From Photobacterium chitinilyticum (GTDB lineage: Bacteria > Pseudomonadota > Gammaproteobacteria > Enterobacterales > Vibrionaceae), in assembly GCF_004104355.1 (NCBI RefSeq), contig NZ_RJLM01000008.1, positions 1-64,000 of the forward strand: a stretch of 64,000 nt of DNA, read 5' to 3'. The notes beneath the pieces are model-generated. The model was not told where the DNA came from and searched no databases. It worked only from the letters and a program-made list of their open reading frames with translations. Made by a program: the position numbers and the translations under genes. Below are positions 1 to 9,042 of this stretch, in pieces. The number at the start of each line of letters is the position of its first letter. The first letter of the stretch is position 1.

Positions 1-188
1 GCTAGTAACGAGAACTCGAATTGACTGTGCCAAATAATAAGTAAACTTAAAATTTGTATTGGTCACTCAGTTCATTGATAAATCTTTCGACTTAACTCTT
101 TCACGAGTGCCCACACAGATTGCATGGTCAAATTGTTAAAGAACGTTGTTGCCTCAGCTATCTACTAAGTAGTTTGTCGTGACAACGG
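1..188 (-). other. Leader of a ribosomal RNA operon; the 16S gene would lie off the left edge
   Basis: Read on the minus strand, this stretch has the features of a pre-16S leader. A boxA-like antitermination element (TTCTTTAACAATTTG, 129-143) is followed by AATCTGTGTGGGCACTCG, which is typical of gammaproteobacterial rrn leaders. A strong promoter lies just upstream at 195-222. No rRNA sequence is inside the window, so the 16S gene is inferred to begin beyond position 1. Confidence 0.75.
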
Positions 189-194
189 AAGCGA

Positions 195-222
195 ATTATA
201 GGGAGATATTTGGTAGAGGCAA
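195..222 (-). promoter_or_regulatory. Ribosomal RNA promoter (sigma-70)
   Basis: On the minus strand, TTGCCT (217-222) and TATAAT (195-200) are 16 bp apart. An A/T-rich tract resembling an UP element lies upstream. The consensus -10 and 16-bp spacer are typical of rrn promoters. Transcription would run left out of the window. Confidence 0.75.
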
Positions 223-305
223 TAGTTTTTTTAAGAAAAAACACCGAACGCACAAACTTTATACGATTATGGTTATTATTGAATAAATCAAAAACGAAAA
301 CAGCA

Positions 306-689
306 CTAATTAAACTTCGAGCGCATTGTCGATAATGCAAGACTCTGCTTCTCTCCCTGCCTATCCGACCAAGTAACCGTCACTTGAGTTTGCTTCGCGC
401 TACCTGACATTACAGCCTTATATGTACGAACCCAGTCATAAGTTCCATCAGAACGACTAATACTACCTGTTGCACCAGAGATTGAAGCAAACGCCAAGCT
501 CTGGACATACTGCATATCATTTTCGGCTATCTGTAGGGCAGCAAGCCCCATTCGGGCATATTCACTTTTCTGCTCAAGGAAGATTTGCATTTTTACCAAA
601 CCCAAAATCGCTATGGCAACAACTAACATAGCCACGACAACTTCTACCAGTGAAAAACCACAGATTTGTTGCTGCTGTTTATTGATCAC
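306..689 (-). CDS. Type IV pilus minor pilin, PilV-like
   Basis: Minor (pseudo)pilin of 127 residues, expected to be processed by the prepilin peptidase and to prime assembly of a type IV pilus. The leader MINKQQQQICG is followed by FSLVE, which supplies the mature Phe1 and Glu5, and then a hydrophobic helix to about residue 38. I chose the GTG start at 689 because an AAGGA Shine-Dalgarno sits 7 nt upstream and the leader length is right. A longer reading frame to 809 would put an unrelated tail before the leader. The start overlaps the stop of the upstream pilin gene by 11 bp, so translation is probably coupled. It corresponds in position to the last of the minor pilins beside dnaJ in V. cholerae. 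Confidence 0.85.
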   Translation of the reverse strand: MINKQQQQICGFSLVEVVVAMLVVAIAILGLVKMQIFLEQKSEYARMGLAALQIAENDMQYVQSLAFASISGATGSISRSDGTYDWVRTYKAVMSGSAKQTQVTVTWSDRQGEKQSLALSTMRSKFN

Positions 690-2091
690 GCCAAGTTCCT
701 TCTTTCCATTTAACAGAACTGCCACCAGACCCAGCCCCTCCCCCTGGCGAAATAATTCCTTGCCACTTGCTGATATCGTATTCCGCCCAAAGCGAGCCAA
801 AGACTTCAAAGACTAAATCAGGCATATCCACTGCCAGTCCACCAAACGCATAAAGAGCACCATGGGTATAGAACGCTTTATTTTTATAGGGTGCACTATG
901 AGCAGAACTTGAGCAAAATCCCGCCTTCTCACAAGACGTAACCATATCAGCCGTCATCGCGCTATCCGCTCGATCTCCCGTTTTAAACTGATAGACCAGC
1001 CCTGAAATACCAACCTGCCCTGCCGAATAAATAATGCCGTCGCGTACAACGATCATCACTTCCATACCAGTCTTATTATCCGCAGGCGTATTCAAATCTA
1101 TCGGCATCCCGTCTGTTGCAGGTGTATCAGTACTCCCTAAATTACAGCTGCCATCAATCCAGATACGTTTAGCACCATTTTTATAAGCCTTGTTAATTTT
1201 ATCAGCACAGTTTTCAACCATCACCCCGGTGTTATCTTTGTTAATGATGGCTGCATGACTCCCAGTAAATTGTGAATCCCGCACTTCTTTCCATTTATCC
1301 TTGCTTACCCCAAACAAGTCTTTGAACATATCCATTGTCGGGTCTTCATCAATATCGTTCGCCAGGTATTCACCCTCCCTTGTACCTACCTGGTTAAAAC
1401 TTTGATATCCAGGAGCACAAGAAAAATCACCAAGCTTTGCGCTGTTATTTAGTACGGTTAAATCGACGCCGGGGGGAACCTGACCCTCGCTATATCCATC
1501 ATTATCGCGAATAATCAACTTAGAGTTTGCGGTACTGTCGCTATGCACAAAATTCTTCTTGTCCTTTACCACCATGGTAATGCATTCGTTCTTCCCATCC
1601 TTGTTGGTGTTTTTATTAGGGAGCAAGGCAAAGTCGCCCGTAAGGCGAAGCATGGAGGAAGTCTTGAATATTCCGGGCATCACGGATTTCGTCGTCACTT
1701 CTATATTCTTTGAAACATTGCGATCCCCTCGGCCATTACTTTCTGATGCTTGACTCATCAAATCATAAAGTGAACCGCTCACGGTTTTTGCCGTCACCAA
1801 TAAATCAAGCCTCCCCCGCTCGCCAACTGGCAATACTTCTTTTTCACAGTCGGTATAGCTTTGCAAAGTGGGAAGTACCCCGGTATTTTGCTTATTCACG
1901 ACAAAGGCACATTCAAGTCCTCCCTGCGCAGCCCAGTGCAGTTTCTTAGCTACCAAGGTATTTTGGAAACGCTTAATAAGAAAAAGACTGATATCGGCAG
2001 ATTCAAAAAAGGCATAACTACCGACAAGCAGCAACATAACGGCGATCATTAGCGTTAGAAATCCTGCCGACTTCTGGTTTTGCTTCATCAT
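679..2091 (-). CDS. Large minor pilin-like protein, PilX/GspK-like role
   Basis: Protein of 470 residues with a prepilin-like N-terminus: a short basic leader ending KSAG, then FLTLMIAVMLLLVG and a hydrophobic helix. The mature position 5 is Met rather than Glu, as in GspK-type tip pseudopilins, so it probably sits at the pilus tip. The rest is a large exported domain with several Cys residues (for example in LECAF and YTDCEK) and no motif I recognise. Start ATG 2091 follows AAGGATGGG, and a second in-frame ATG is adjacent. It sits 8 bp after the PilW-like gene and overlaps the PilV-like gene, within a four-gene minus-strand operon. Confidence 0.75.
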   Translation of the reverse strand: MMKQNQKSAGFLTLMIAVMLLLVGSYAFFESADISLFLIKRFQNTLVAKKLHWAAQGGLECAFVVNKQNTGVLPTLQSYTDCEKEVLPVGERGRLDLLVTAKTVSGSLYDLMSQASESNGRGDRNVSKNIEVTTKSVMPGIFKTSSMLRLTGDFALLPNKNTNKDGKNECITMVVKDKKNFVHSDSTANSKLIIRDNDGYSEGQVPPGVDLTVLNNSAKLGDFSCAPGYQSFNQVGTREGEYLANDIDEDPTMDMFKDLFGVSKDKWKEVRDSQFTGSHAAIINKDNTGVMVENCADKINKAYKNGAKRIWIDGSCNLGSTDTPATDGMPIDLNTPADNKTGMEVMIVVRDGIIYSAGQVGISGLVYQFKTGDRADSAMTADMVTSCEKAGFCSSSAHSAPYKNKAFYTHGALYAFGGLAVDMPDLVFEVFGSLWAEYDISKWQGIISPGGGAGSGGSSVKWKEGTWRDQ

Positions 2092-2099
2092 CCCATCCT

Positions 2100-2717
2100 T
2101 TAATTCATCAGGAAAACCTGAAATGCCATAACATCATCTTGGCCAGTTAGCTTAGAGTGCACTTGAATATCGACTTCATATAACGGAGCGTTAGTCCCAT
2201 CAAAGGTTAACGCCTTAACCTGCATACTTTTGTTATCAGTAATCGCTTCTCCCCAGCGATCTCCCTTACCACAAGCCTCGGTTACATTAGGGATAAGTGT
2301 TGTCGTATCCTTAATTTCTTTCTCAAGTGTATACAGGCGTATAACCTTGTCAGCAGCAAAGTAAAACACAGTGGAATAGCGGATCATCTCCGTACCCGAG
2401 TCGTCAAACTCATAGGCATAAGCGATACACTGGTTGCTGGATAATATGGACAGTTCTGAAGTGGCCCCTGCCCACCTTACTGATCCTGTGCGTGCACCTT
2501 CAATCGCATAACCGGCTCTGCGCATATCATCGAGAATAAAACGAGAAACATCGTAAAACTCGCTGGAAAAATACGAACTATCAGTGATGCGCACCGCCGT
2601 TTTGGTTCCGGTCAAAAAGGTCGAGACCATTACAGATAAAGCCAGAATACCGATAGTCGTTGCCACCAGTAACTCAATCAATGTCAGCCCACGACATTTA
2701 GCAAGATTCGAAACCAA
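2100..2717 (-). CDS. Type IV pilus minor pilin, PilW-like
   Basis: Minor pilin of 205 residues. A nine-residue leader ending in CRG is followed by LTLIELLVATTIG, with Glu5 in place and a hydrophobic helix. PilW-family proteins help initiate pilus assembly with FimT/PilV/PilX partners. I chose the TTG at 2717 as start: GGGAGG lies 5 nt upstream and the leader is compact. The GTG at 2735 is possible but has no such site. The gene overlaps the end of the FimT/GspH-like gene by 20 bp, which argues for translational coupling. Two Cys residues in the C-terminal half may form a disulfide. Confidence 0.85.
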   Translation of the reverse strand: MVSNLAKCRGLTLIELLVATTIGILALSVMVSTFLTGTKTAVRITDSSYFSSEFYDVSRFILDDMRRAGYAIEGARTGSVRWAGATSELSILSSNQCIAYAYEFDDSGTEMIRYSTVFYFAADKVIRLYTLEKEIKDTTTLIPNVTEACGKGDRWGEAITDNKSMQVKALTFDGTNAPLYEVDIQVHSKLTGQDDVMAFQVFLMN

Positions 2718-3231
2718 CGATACCTCCCAAGCCACAGCGCCGTATACGGGACTTGTTACTCACCTTAACAATGAGAGCCTGACTAGAGGTCATGCTGTTT
2801 GTTGTAATTGTATAAGTCATACCTTGGTTAATGATGCTGCGGGATGCATCAAAATAGCCGTTACTTTTATTATTGCTAATTGAAAGAGAGGGAAACTCAC
2901 TACCATCAATCACAGTCAACGCCTGCGTCAGATCCGATGCAGAACATCCACCCGGCGTTGTTGGTGTGGCTGTCATCACCACGCACCAACCAGTGCTGGT
3001 CGGCGATCCCATATTCACATTGTGAACATAAATGGTTTGGTTGATACGGATAGCTTCAGTACGAGCCAAGTGCAAATTCGTCGTCAATTGATTGGCCAGG
3101 CGCCTGAGCTTGTAATGTTCAAGTGTCGATGTAAAAGATGGTGCAGCCGCTGTAAGCAAGATAGTGGTTACAGAGATAACCACAAGCAGCTCAAATAAGG
3201 TAAAGCCTTGATCTGATACCCAATTTCGCAT
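2698..3231 (-). CDS. Type IV pilus minor pilin, FimT/GspH-like
   Basis: Minor pseudopilin of 177 residues with the leader MRNWVSDQG followed by FTLFELLVVISV (mature Phe1 and Glu5). The segment LRRLANQLTTNLHLARTEAI, just after the helix, is the pattern of the GspH/FimT family. FimT in other bacteria binds incoming DNA during natural transformation. That role here is inference from family and from synteny with the competence-pilus minor pilins of V. cholerae. Start ATG 3231 is preceded by GGTGGG; an upstream start at 3258 would lengthen the leader unnaturally. First gene of the minus-strand minor-pilin operon. Confidence 0.85.
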   Translation of the reverse strand: MRNWVSDQGFTLFELLVVISVTTILLTAAAPSFTSTLEHYKLRRLANQLTTNLHLARTEAIRINQTIYVHNVNMGSPTSTGWCVVMTATPTTPGGCSASDLTQALTVIDGSEFPSLSISNNKSNGYFDASRSIINQGMTYTITTNSMTSSQALIVKVSNKSRIRRCGLGGIVGFESC

Positions 3232-3336
3232 GCAACCCACCAAGCAACAATAAAACAAGTTGCGTAAACAGTATCACTCTTCAAAGATAGTCCTACCGTT
3301 CATCAATGGGTTAGCGATACACCTCGGGAGATAGCA

Positions 3337-3732
3337 GTGAACAAATTTAACAATTACCAAAAAGGTATGACGCTGATCGAATTATTAGTCACTATCGCCA
3401 TTATCGGAATTATCACCACGTTTGCCTATCCGGCCTATACCGGACATATTGCCAAGAGTTATCGTGAAGATGCAAAAGCGGGACTGGTCAAGTTACAGCT
3501 ATGGATGGAGGAAGAATACAGCAAGAGCGGCAGCTATCCGTCGACTGTTGATAACGCCAGCTGCCCGGGATGTAACCTGAACCTTGAACGGTATGACTAC
3601 GGCGCGACATCTGGTACCGGAGCCAATATTTATAAGTTATCGGCAACACCCAATATTGATGACACATGCGGTACACTTTCTTTAAATGCCGCCGGAGTTG
3701 GCACTGCATCAGGAAGCGGTGATTGCTGGTAA
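3337..3732 (+). CDS. Type IV pilin, PilE-like
   Basis: Small pilin of 131 residues: leader MNKFNNYQKG, then MTLIELLVTIAIIG with Glu5, a hydrophobic alpha-1 helix and a compact globular part. Four Cys residues (two in CPGC, one in DDTCG, one in the terminal GDCW) could make the C-terminal disulfide loop common in type IV pilins. The start is GTG at 3337 after CGGGAG. It is divergent from the FimT/PilW/PilX/PilV operon, with about 100 bp between them that must hold both promoters. V. cholerae has a single divergently placed pilin in the same location. Confidence 0.85.
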   Translation: MNKFNNYQKGMTLIELLVTIAIIGIITTFAYPAYTGHIAKSYREDAKAGLVKLQLWMEEEYSKSGSYPSTVDNASCPGCNLNLERYDYGATSGTGANIYKLSATPNIDDTCGTLSLNAAGVGTASGSGDCW

Positions 3733-3760
3733 GAACAAGCGGCTAAAAACAGGCACAAAA

Positions 3761-3780
3761 AAGCCGACTTTCGTCGGCTT
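3761..3780. terminator. Bidirectional terminator between the PilE-like gene and dnaJ
   Basis: Stem AAGCCGAC (3761-3768) pairs with GTCGGCTT (3773-3780) around a four-base loop. An A-run lies on the left side and T-rich sequence on the right, so it can serve both convergent genes. Confidence 0.8.
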
Positions 3781-3804
3781 TCAATAATAACATTAGACTA
3801 GCGA

Positions 3805-4950
3805 TTAACCTGTCAGATCATCAAAAAACTTCTTCACACCATCGAAGAAGCCTTCCGATTTTGGCTTATGTTTTTTTGCCGCAGTGCCGCCTAGAGTATC
3901 TTCCAGCTCTTGCAGAAGCTCCTTCTGGCGCGAACTCAGTTTAACTGGCGTTTCAACCACTAGCTTACAAATCAAGTCGCCAACAGTACCACCGCGAACA
4001 GATTTCACCCCTTTACCGCGCATACGGAACATGCGGCCAGTTTGGGTTTCTGACGGTACTTTCAAGTTTACACGGCCATCCAACGTTGGGACTTCAACTT
4101 CGCCGCCGAGGGCTGCCATTGTAAAGCTCACCGGTACTTCGCAGTAAAGGTTGCTGCCATCACGCTCGAAGATATGGTGCTGGGCAACATGAACCTGTAC
4201 ATACAGATCGCCAGCTGGTGCACCGAACTCACCGGCTTCACCTTCACCAGACAGACGAATACGGTCACCCGTATCAACGCCCGCCGGGATCTTGACAGAC
4301 AAGGTCTTGGTTTCTTCTTTACGACCCTGACCATGACAGGTGCCACAAGGCTCCTTGATGATCTTGCCGCGACCATGACAGTGCGGACAAGTCTGCTGTA
4401 CGGCAAAGAAGCCCTGGCGCATCTGCACTTGGCCTTGACCATGACAGGTGCCACATGTTGTCGCTGACGTACCTTTCTTGGCACCAGAACCGTCACACGT
4501 ATCACAACCCACCAAGGTTGGAACACGGATTTCTTTAGAACAACCACGAACGGCTTCTTCTAAAGTCAGCTCCATGTTGTAGCGTAAATCAGCACCACGC
4601 TGCGCACGCTGCTGGCCTCCACGACGGCCACCGCCGCCACCGAAGATATCGCCGAACACATCACCAAAAATATCGCCAAAGTCTGCGCCGCCACCGAAGC
4701 CGCCGCCGCCGCCCATTCCACCCTGTTCAAAAGCAGCATGACCGTACTGATCGTATGCAGCTTTCTTTTGAGGATCAGTCAAGATCTCATAAGCGGTTTT
4801 AACTTCTTTGAATTTGTCTGCAGCCTGCTCGTCACCCTGATTACGGTCGGGGTGAAACTTCATCGCAAGGCGCTTATAGGCCTTTTTAATATCACGTTCT
4901 GACGCGTCACGGCCAACGCCAAGAACTTCGTAAAAGTCACGTTTTGACAT
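3805..4950 (-). CDS. dnaJ: Chaperone DnaJ (Hsp40)
   Basis: Co-chaperone of 381 residues that delivers unfolded clients to DnaK and stimulates its ATPase. In order: a J domain at 1-70 with the HPD motif (FHPDRN), a Gly/Phe-rich linker at about 75-115, a zinc domain with four CxxCxGxG repeats ([32 protein letters not shown]), and the C-terminal substrate-binding domains. Length and all key residues are normal. It lies 88 bp downstream of dnaK with no obvious terminator between them, so it is probably co-transcribed under the sigma-32 promoter upstream of dnaK. Confidence 0.98.
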   Translation of the reverse strand: MSKRDFYEVLGVGRDASERDIKKAYKRLAMKFHPDRNQGDEQAADKFKEVKTAYEILTDPQKKAAYDQYGHAAFEQGGMGGGGGFGGGADFGDIFGDVFGDIFGGGGGRRGGQQRAQRGADLRYNMELTLEEAVRGCSKEIRVPTLVGCDTCDGSGAKKGTSATTCGTCHGQGQVQMRQGFFAVQQTCPHCHGRGKIIKEPCGTCHGQGRKEETKTLSVKIPAGVDTGDRIRLSGEGEAGEFGAPAGDLYVQVHVAQHHIFERDGSNLYCEVPVSFTMAALGGEVEVPTLDGRVNLKVPSETQTGRMFRMRGKGVKSVRGGTVGDLICKLVVETPVKLSSRQKELLQELEDTLGGTAAKKHKPKSEGFFDGVKKFFDDLTG

Positions 4951-5038
4951 ACTTAACTGTCACCTGCCTGAATACAGCTACGGGCGCAAGAGTATTCCTC
5001 CAACGCCCGCGCGAAAATAAGATTATGAAATAACTATC

Positions 5039-6958
5039 TTATTTTTTATCGTCTTTAACTTCTTCGAACTCAGCATCAACAACATTTTCATCTTGCTGTG
5101 CTTGCTGCTCGCCTTCGCCTGCTTGTGCCTGCTGAGCTTGAGCTTGCTGCTGAGCGATTTCCATTAGCTTCTGAGAAGCCGCAATTAGCGCTTGAACTTT
5201 CGCGTCGATCGCTTCTTTATCTTCACCTTTACGAGCTTCTTCTAGCTCAGAAATAGCGGTTTCGATTTTTTCTTTCTCATCAGCAGGAAGTGCTTCACCC
5301 GCTTCTTCAACTTGCTTACGTGTACCGTGAACTAGTTGGTCAGCTTGGTTACGCGCAGTTACTAACTCTTCAAACTTCTTATCAGCTTCTTTGTTAGCTT
5401 CTGCTTCTTGTACCATTTTCTCGATGTCTTCGTCGCTCAGGCCGCCAGAAGCTTGGATAGTGATCTTCTGCTCTTTGCCTGTGCTCTTATCTTTTGCAGA
5501 TACGTGAAGGATACCATCCGCATCAAGATCGAAAGTTACTTCGATTTGAGGCATACCGCGAGGTGCAGCCTGGATACCTTCAAGGTTGAACTGGCCAAGA
5601 GACTTGTTGTAGCCCGCTTGCTTACGCTCACCCTGTAGAACGTGGATAGTTACCGCGTTCTGGTTGTCTTCTGCCGTTGAGAATACCTGGTTTGCTTTCG
5701 TTGGGATCGTGGTGTTCTTCTCGATAAGCTTAGTCATCACGCCACCCATGGTTTCAATACCAAGAGATAGTGGAGTAACGTCTAGTAGAAGAACGTCTTT
5801 CACGTCGCCCGCAAGAACACCGCCCTGAACAGCCGCGCCAACAGCAACAGCTTCATCTGGGTTCACGTCTTTACGTGGTTCTTTGCCGAAGAATTCAGTT
5901 ACTTTCGCCTGAACCATTGGCATACGAGTCTGACCACCAACTAGGATAACGTCAGTGATATCGCCAACAGAAAGATCGGCATCTGCCAGAGCAACTTTAA
6001 GTGGCTCAAGAGAACGCTGTACCAGATCTTCAACAAGAGACTCAAGCTTCGCACGAGTCACTTTGATGTTCATGTGCTTAGGACCTGTTGCATCAGCAGT
6101 TACGTAAGGTAGGTTTACGTCAGTTTGCTGTGCAGAAGACAGTTCAATCTTCGCTTTTTCAGCCGCTTCTTTAACACGCTGCATTGCAAGAGGATCATTC
6201 TTAAGGTTGATACCTTGCTCTTTGTTGAACTCATCTACCAAGTAGTTGATCATGCGGTTATCGAAATCTTCACCACCAAGGTGTGTATCACCATTAGTTG
6301 CTAGAACTTCAAATGTTTTCTCGCCTTCAACTTCATCGATTTCGATGATTGAGATATCGAACGTACCACCACCAAGGTCGTAAACTGCGATAGTGCGGTC
6401 GCCGCCTTTCTTATCAAGACCGTAAGCCAGCGCAGCTGCTGTTGGTTCGTTGATAATACGCTTAACTTCAAGACCTGCGATACGCCCAGCATCTTTTGTT
6501 GCCTGACGTTGTGCATCGTTGAAATATGCAGGAACGGTTACAACTGCACCAGTTACTTCCTCACCAAGGAAGTCTTCTGCAGTTTTTTTCATTTTCTTAA
6601 GGACTTCAGCTGATACCTGAGGAGCAGCCATTTTCTGGCCTTTCGCTTCTACCCATGCATCACCGTTGTCTGCCTTAACAATCTTGAAAGGCATGATTTC
6701 GATATCACGCTGTACTTCTTCGTCTTCAAAACGACGACCGATAAGACGCTTGATAGCAAATAGCGTGTTTTCAGGGTTTGTTACCGCCTGACGCTTAGCT
6801 GGCTGACCAACTAATGTTTCACCATCTTGGGTGTAAGCGATAACAGATGCCGTTGTACGCTCACCCTCTGCATTTTCAATTACACGTGGTTTTTCACCAT
6901 CAAGTACTGCTACACAAGAGTTAGTTGTACCCAAGTCAATACCAATGATTTTACCCAT
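5039..6958 (-). CDS. dnaK: Chaperone DnaK (Hsp70)
   Basis: Hsp70 chaperone of 639 residues. The ATPase domain starts with [17 protein letters not shown] and carries the conserved DLGGGTFD and VGGQTRMP motifs. The substrate-binding domain follows, then a Gln/Ala-rich lid ending EEVKDDKK. It works with DnaJ and GrpE encoded beside it. The order grpE-dnaK-dnaJ on one strand is the usual gammaproteobacterial arrangement. A terminator after grpE and a separate sigma-32 promoter just upstream suggest dnaK-dnaJ forms its own heat-shock transcript. Confidence 0.99.
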   Translation of the reverse strand: MGKIIGIDLGTTNSCVAVLDGEKPRVIENAEGERTTASVIAYTQDGETLVGQPAKRQAVTNPENTLFAIKRLIGRRFEDEEVQRDIEIMPFKIVKADNGDAWVEAKGQKMAAPQVSAEVLKKMKKTAEDFLGEEVTGAVVTVPAYFNDAQRQATKDAGRIAGLEVKRIINEPTAAALAYGLDKKGGDRTIAVYDLGGGTFDISIIEIDEVEGEKTFEVLATNGDTHLGGEDFDNRMINYLVDEFNKEQGINLKNDPLAMQRVKEAAEKAKIELSSAQQTDVNLPYVTADATGPKHMNIKVTRAKLESLVEDLVQRSLEPLKVALADADLSVGDITDVILVGGQTRMPMVQAKVTEFFGKEPRKDVNPDEAVAVGAAVQGGVLAGDVKDVLLLDVTPLSLGIETMGGVMTKLIEKNTTIPTKANQVFSTAEDNQNAVTIHVLQGERKQAGYNKSLGQFNLEGIQAAPRGMPQIEVTFDLDADGILHVSAKDKSTGKEQKITIQASGGLSDEDIEKMVQEAEANKEADKKFEELVTARNQADQLVHGTRKQVEEAGEALPADEKEKIETAISELEEARKGEDKEAIDAKVQALIAASQKLMEIAQQQAQAQQAQAGEGEQQAQQDENVVDAEFEEVKDDKK

Positions 6959-7064
6959 CAGGCTTTCTCCGAAATTCGTTTAGTTCTACTGACCTGCCCT
7001 AAATGTTGGGACAAGCGATGCGGACTCAACCGCAGAAATTAATTTACGATGTCGTATGACTACT

Positions 7065-7092
7065 AAATAAGGGCAGCCATCTTGTTTTCAAG
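7065..7092 (-). promoter_or_regulatory. Sigma-32 (RpoH) promoter for dnaK-dnaJ
   Basis: Minus strand: CTTGAA (7087-7092), 13 bp spacer, CCCTTATTT (7065-7073), against the heat-shock consensus CTTGAA-N13/14-CCCCATnT. It lies about 110 bp before the dnaK start and after the grpE terminator. Confidence 0.7.
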
Positions 7093-7121
7093 GGCAACAC
7101 CGAAAAAAAAACATAAAAAAA

Positions 7122-7146
7122 TAAAAACCCGCCTCATCACGGGTTT
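7122..7146 (-). terminator. Intrinsic terminator after grpE
   Basis: On the minus strand, AAAACCCG and CGGGTTTT form an 8-bp stem directly downstream of grpE, followed by a T-rich run. It separates grpE from the dnaK promoter. Confidence 0.8.
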
Positions 7147-7166
7147 TACGATCCTAGTGGCTCAGC

Positions 7167-7787
7167 TTACGCCTGGGTATCAACGTTACCCGCAGCCGCT
7201 TTAGAAACCATAACCATTGCTGGACGTACAACACGGCCATTTAGCTCATAGCCTTTTTGCATTACCAGAATCACAGTATTTGGTTCATGGTCTGCACTTT
7301 CCTGGATCGACATTGCCTGATGGAACTCAGGATTAAATGCTTCGCCCACAGGGTTAATTTGCTTAAGGCCGAACTTCTCGACAGTATCTGTCATCGTTTT
7401 CAATGTCAGTTCAACACCTTCAAGCATTGGCTTAATTGCTTCATCAGTCTTGTCAGACATTTCGATAGCACGTTCCATGTTATCGATAACTGGCAATAGC
7501 TCTTCGGCAAATTTGTTCAGAGCAAACTTACGAGCCTTGTCAACTTCCTGCTCGGTACGGCGACGCATATTGTCGATATCAGCGCGAGCACGCAATACAC
7601 TGTCTTGCTGCTCTCTCACTTTAGCTTCGCTGGTTAGTAGAGCGGCTTCAAGTTCTGCAATACGTGCAACCTGAAGCTCCTCTGCCGTCATTTCTACTAC
7701 TTCTTCCTCAGCAGATTCCGTTTCAGCTGCATCCACAGTGTCTTGCTGCAGCTGTTCGTCCTGTACTTTTTTCTCTTCGTTGCTCAT
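7167..7787 (-). CDS. grpE: Nucleotide exchange factor GrpE
   Basis: Protein of 206 residues (E. coli GrpE is of similar size) that releases ADP from DnaK. It has an acidic disordered N-terminus, a long coiled coil (about 45-100, containing [20 protein letters not shown]) and the C-terminal beta wing ending near [19 protein letters not shown] chose ATG 7787 (MSNEEKK), which follows GGAGAAG; an upstream reading frame to 7841 adds residues without family support. A textbook sigma-32 promoter lies upstream, and nadK starts divergently. Confidence 0.97.
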   Translation of the reverse strand: MSNEEKKVQDEQLQQDTVDAAETESAEEEVVEMTAEELQVARIAELEAALLTSEAKVREQQDSVLRARADIDNMRRRTEQEVDKARKFALNKFAEELLPVIDNMERAIEMSDKTDEAIKPMLEGVELTLKTMTDTVEKFGLKQINPVGEAFNPEFHQAMSIQESADHEPNTVILVMQKGYELNGRVVRPAMVMVSKAAAGNVDTQA

Positions 7788-7875
7788 GCTTTCGCTTCTC
7801 CGCCAAGATAATATTGTTCGTCGAATAAGTGGAAAAAACACTCAGATCCCACTCTTAAAAAACGTTCATGCGCAT

Positions 7876-7904
7876 ATTATGGGGATGAAGTTCAATGATT
7901 CAAG
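7876..7904 (-). promoter_or_regulatory. Sigma-32 (RpoH) promoter for grpE
   Basis: Minus strand: CTTGAA (7899-7904), 14 bp, CCCCATAAT (7876-7884), an almost perfect heat-shock promoter about 90 bp before the grpE start. Confidence 0.85.
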
Positions 7905-7983
7905 CCGAGATCGATCACAAAGCGCGACAAGTGTCTAAACCTAGCGCTATACTGGCCCCACTATCATCTGTCGGATCAAGGAC

Positions 7984-8865
7984 ATGAAGCGCATTTTTCA
8001 GACAATCGCGTTAATTGGTAAACCGAGAAACCCTGACGCCCTGCAAACACACAAAAGTCTCTATGACTGGCTGAACACCAAAGGCTATGACGTATTGGTG
8101 GATCACCGGTTGGCCAACGATCTGGACGTTCCTCAAGCAGCATTGTGCGATCTACTCACTATTGGTGACAAAGCCAGCCTGGCTATTGTTGTCGGCGGTG
8201 ACGGAAATATGCTAGGTGCGGCCCGGGTACTTTCACGTTTTGATGTCGCAGTGATCGGTGTGAACCGTGGCAACCTCGGTTTTCTGACCGACCTTGATCC
8301 CGATGCCTTTGATTCAGAACTCGAACGGGTGCTGGAAGGCGATTTTATCACCGAGGAACGTTTCCTCCTTGAAGCCGAAGTACATCGCCACGGCCTGATC
8401 AAAAGCCGTAACGCGGCATTAAACGAAGCTGTGCTACATCCCGATAAAATTGCCCATATGATTGAATTCGAGGTATATATCGACGATAGCTTCGCCTTCT
8501 CCCAGCGCTCAGACGGCCTGATTGTCTCGACCCCGACAGGCTCAACCGCGTACTCGCTATCAGGCGGTGGCCCTATTCTGTCACCGAGCCTGAATGCCAT
8601 CTCCCTGGTGCCGATGTTCCCGCATACGCTGTCATGCCGACCGCTAGTCGTCGACGGCAACAGCCGGATCAAGCTTCTGGTGTCGCCAACCAACGGCAGC
8701 ACCCTTGAGGTCAGCTGCGATGGCCAGGTTTCTCTGCCTGTCAGCCCCGGTGACGAGATCCATATTTACCAAAGCCCCGATCAGCTCAAGCTGATCCACC
8801 CAAAGAACTACAGCTACTACAACGTACTGCGAGGAAAACTAGGCTGGTCAAGCAAGCTCTTCTGA
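7984..8865 (+). CDS. nadK: NAD kinase
   Basis: Cytosolic ATP-dependent NAD kinase of 293 residues that makes NADP. The nucleotide-binding motif [13 protein letters not shown] is near residue 70, and the NAD-binding motif [15 protein letters not shown] is near residue 180. Length matches the family (E. coli 292). It is divergent from grpE, a conserved arrangement in gammaproteobacteria, and is followed by an intrinsic terminator and then recN. Confidence 0.98.
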   Translation: MKRIFQTIALIGKPRNPDALQTHKSLYDWLNTKGYDVLVDHRLANDLDVPQAALCDLLTIGDKASLAIVVGGDGNMLGAARVLSRFDVAVIGVNRGNLGFLTDLDPDAFDSELERVLEGDFITEERFLLEAEVHRHGLIKSRNAALNEAVLHPDKIAHMIEFEVYIDDSFAFSQRSDGLIVSTPTGSTAYSLSGGGPILSPSLNAISLVPMFPHTLSCRPLVVDGNSRIKLLVSPTNGSTLEVSCDGQVSLPVSPGDEIHIYQSPDQLKLIHPKNYSYYNVLRGKLGWSSKLF

Positions 8866-8889
8866 CAGCCCCTCCTCTGCCGTTTTGCA

Positions 8890-8914
8890 AAGCCAGCTCC
8901 CTGCTGGCTTTTTT
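8890..8914 (+). terminator. Intrinsic terminator after nadK
   Basis: Stem AAGCCAGC (8890-8897) and GCTGGCTT (8903-8910) with a five-base loop, followed by a T run. Confidence 0.85.
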
Positions 8915-8978
8915 ATTTTGGCAATTCATCAGCTTAACCCACACCAAATTTTCTAAAGAAAACTTCACCCCACATCTT

Positions 8979-9020
8979 TACTGTATGTAGATACAGTATA
9001 TACTGTATGAAAAAACAGGT
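8979..9020 (+). promoter_or_regulatory. Tandem LexA (SOS) boxes upstream of recN
   Basis: Two boxes of the form CTGT-N8-ACAG: TACTGTATGTAGATACAGTA at 8979-8998 and TACTGTATGAAAAAACAGGT at 9001-9020. They end 22 bp before the recN start. Multiple LexA sites are known at recN promoters in enteric bacteria, giving tight repression and strong SOS induction. Confidence 0.92.
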
Positions 9021-9042
9021 GTTGATTTAGACAGGTGAACAC

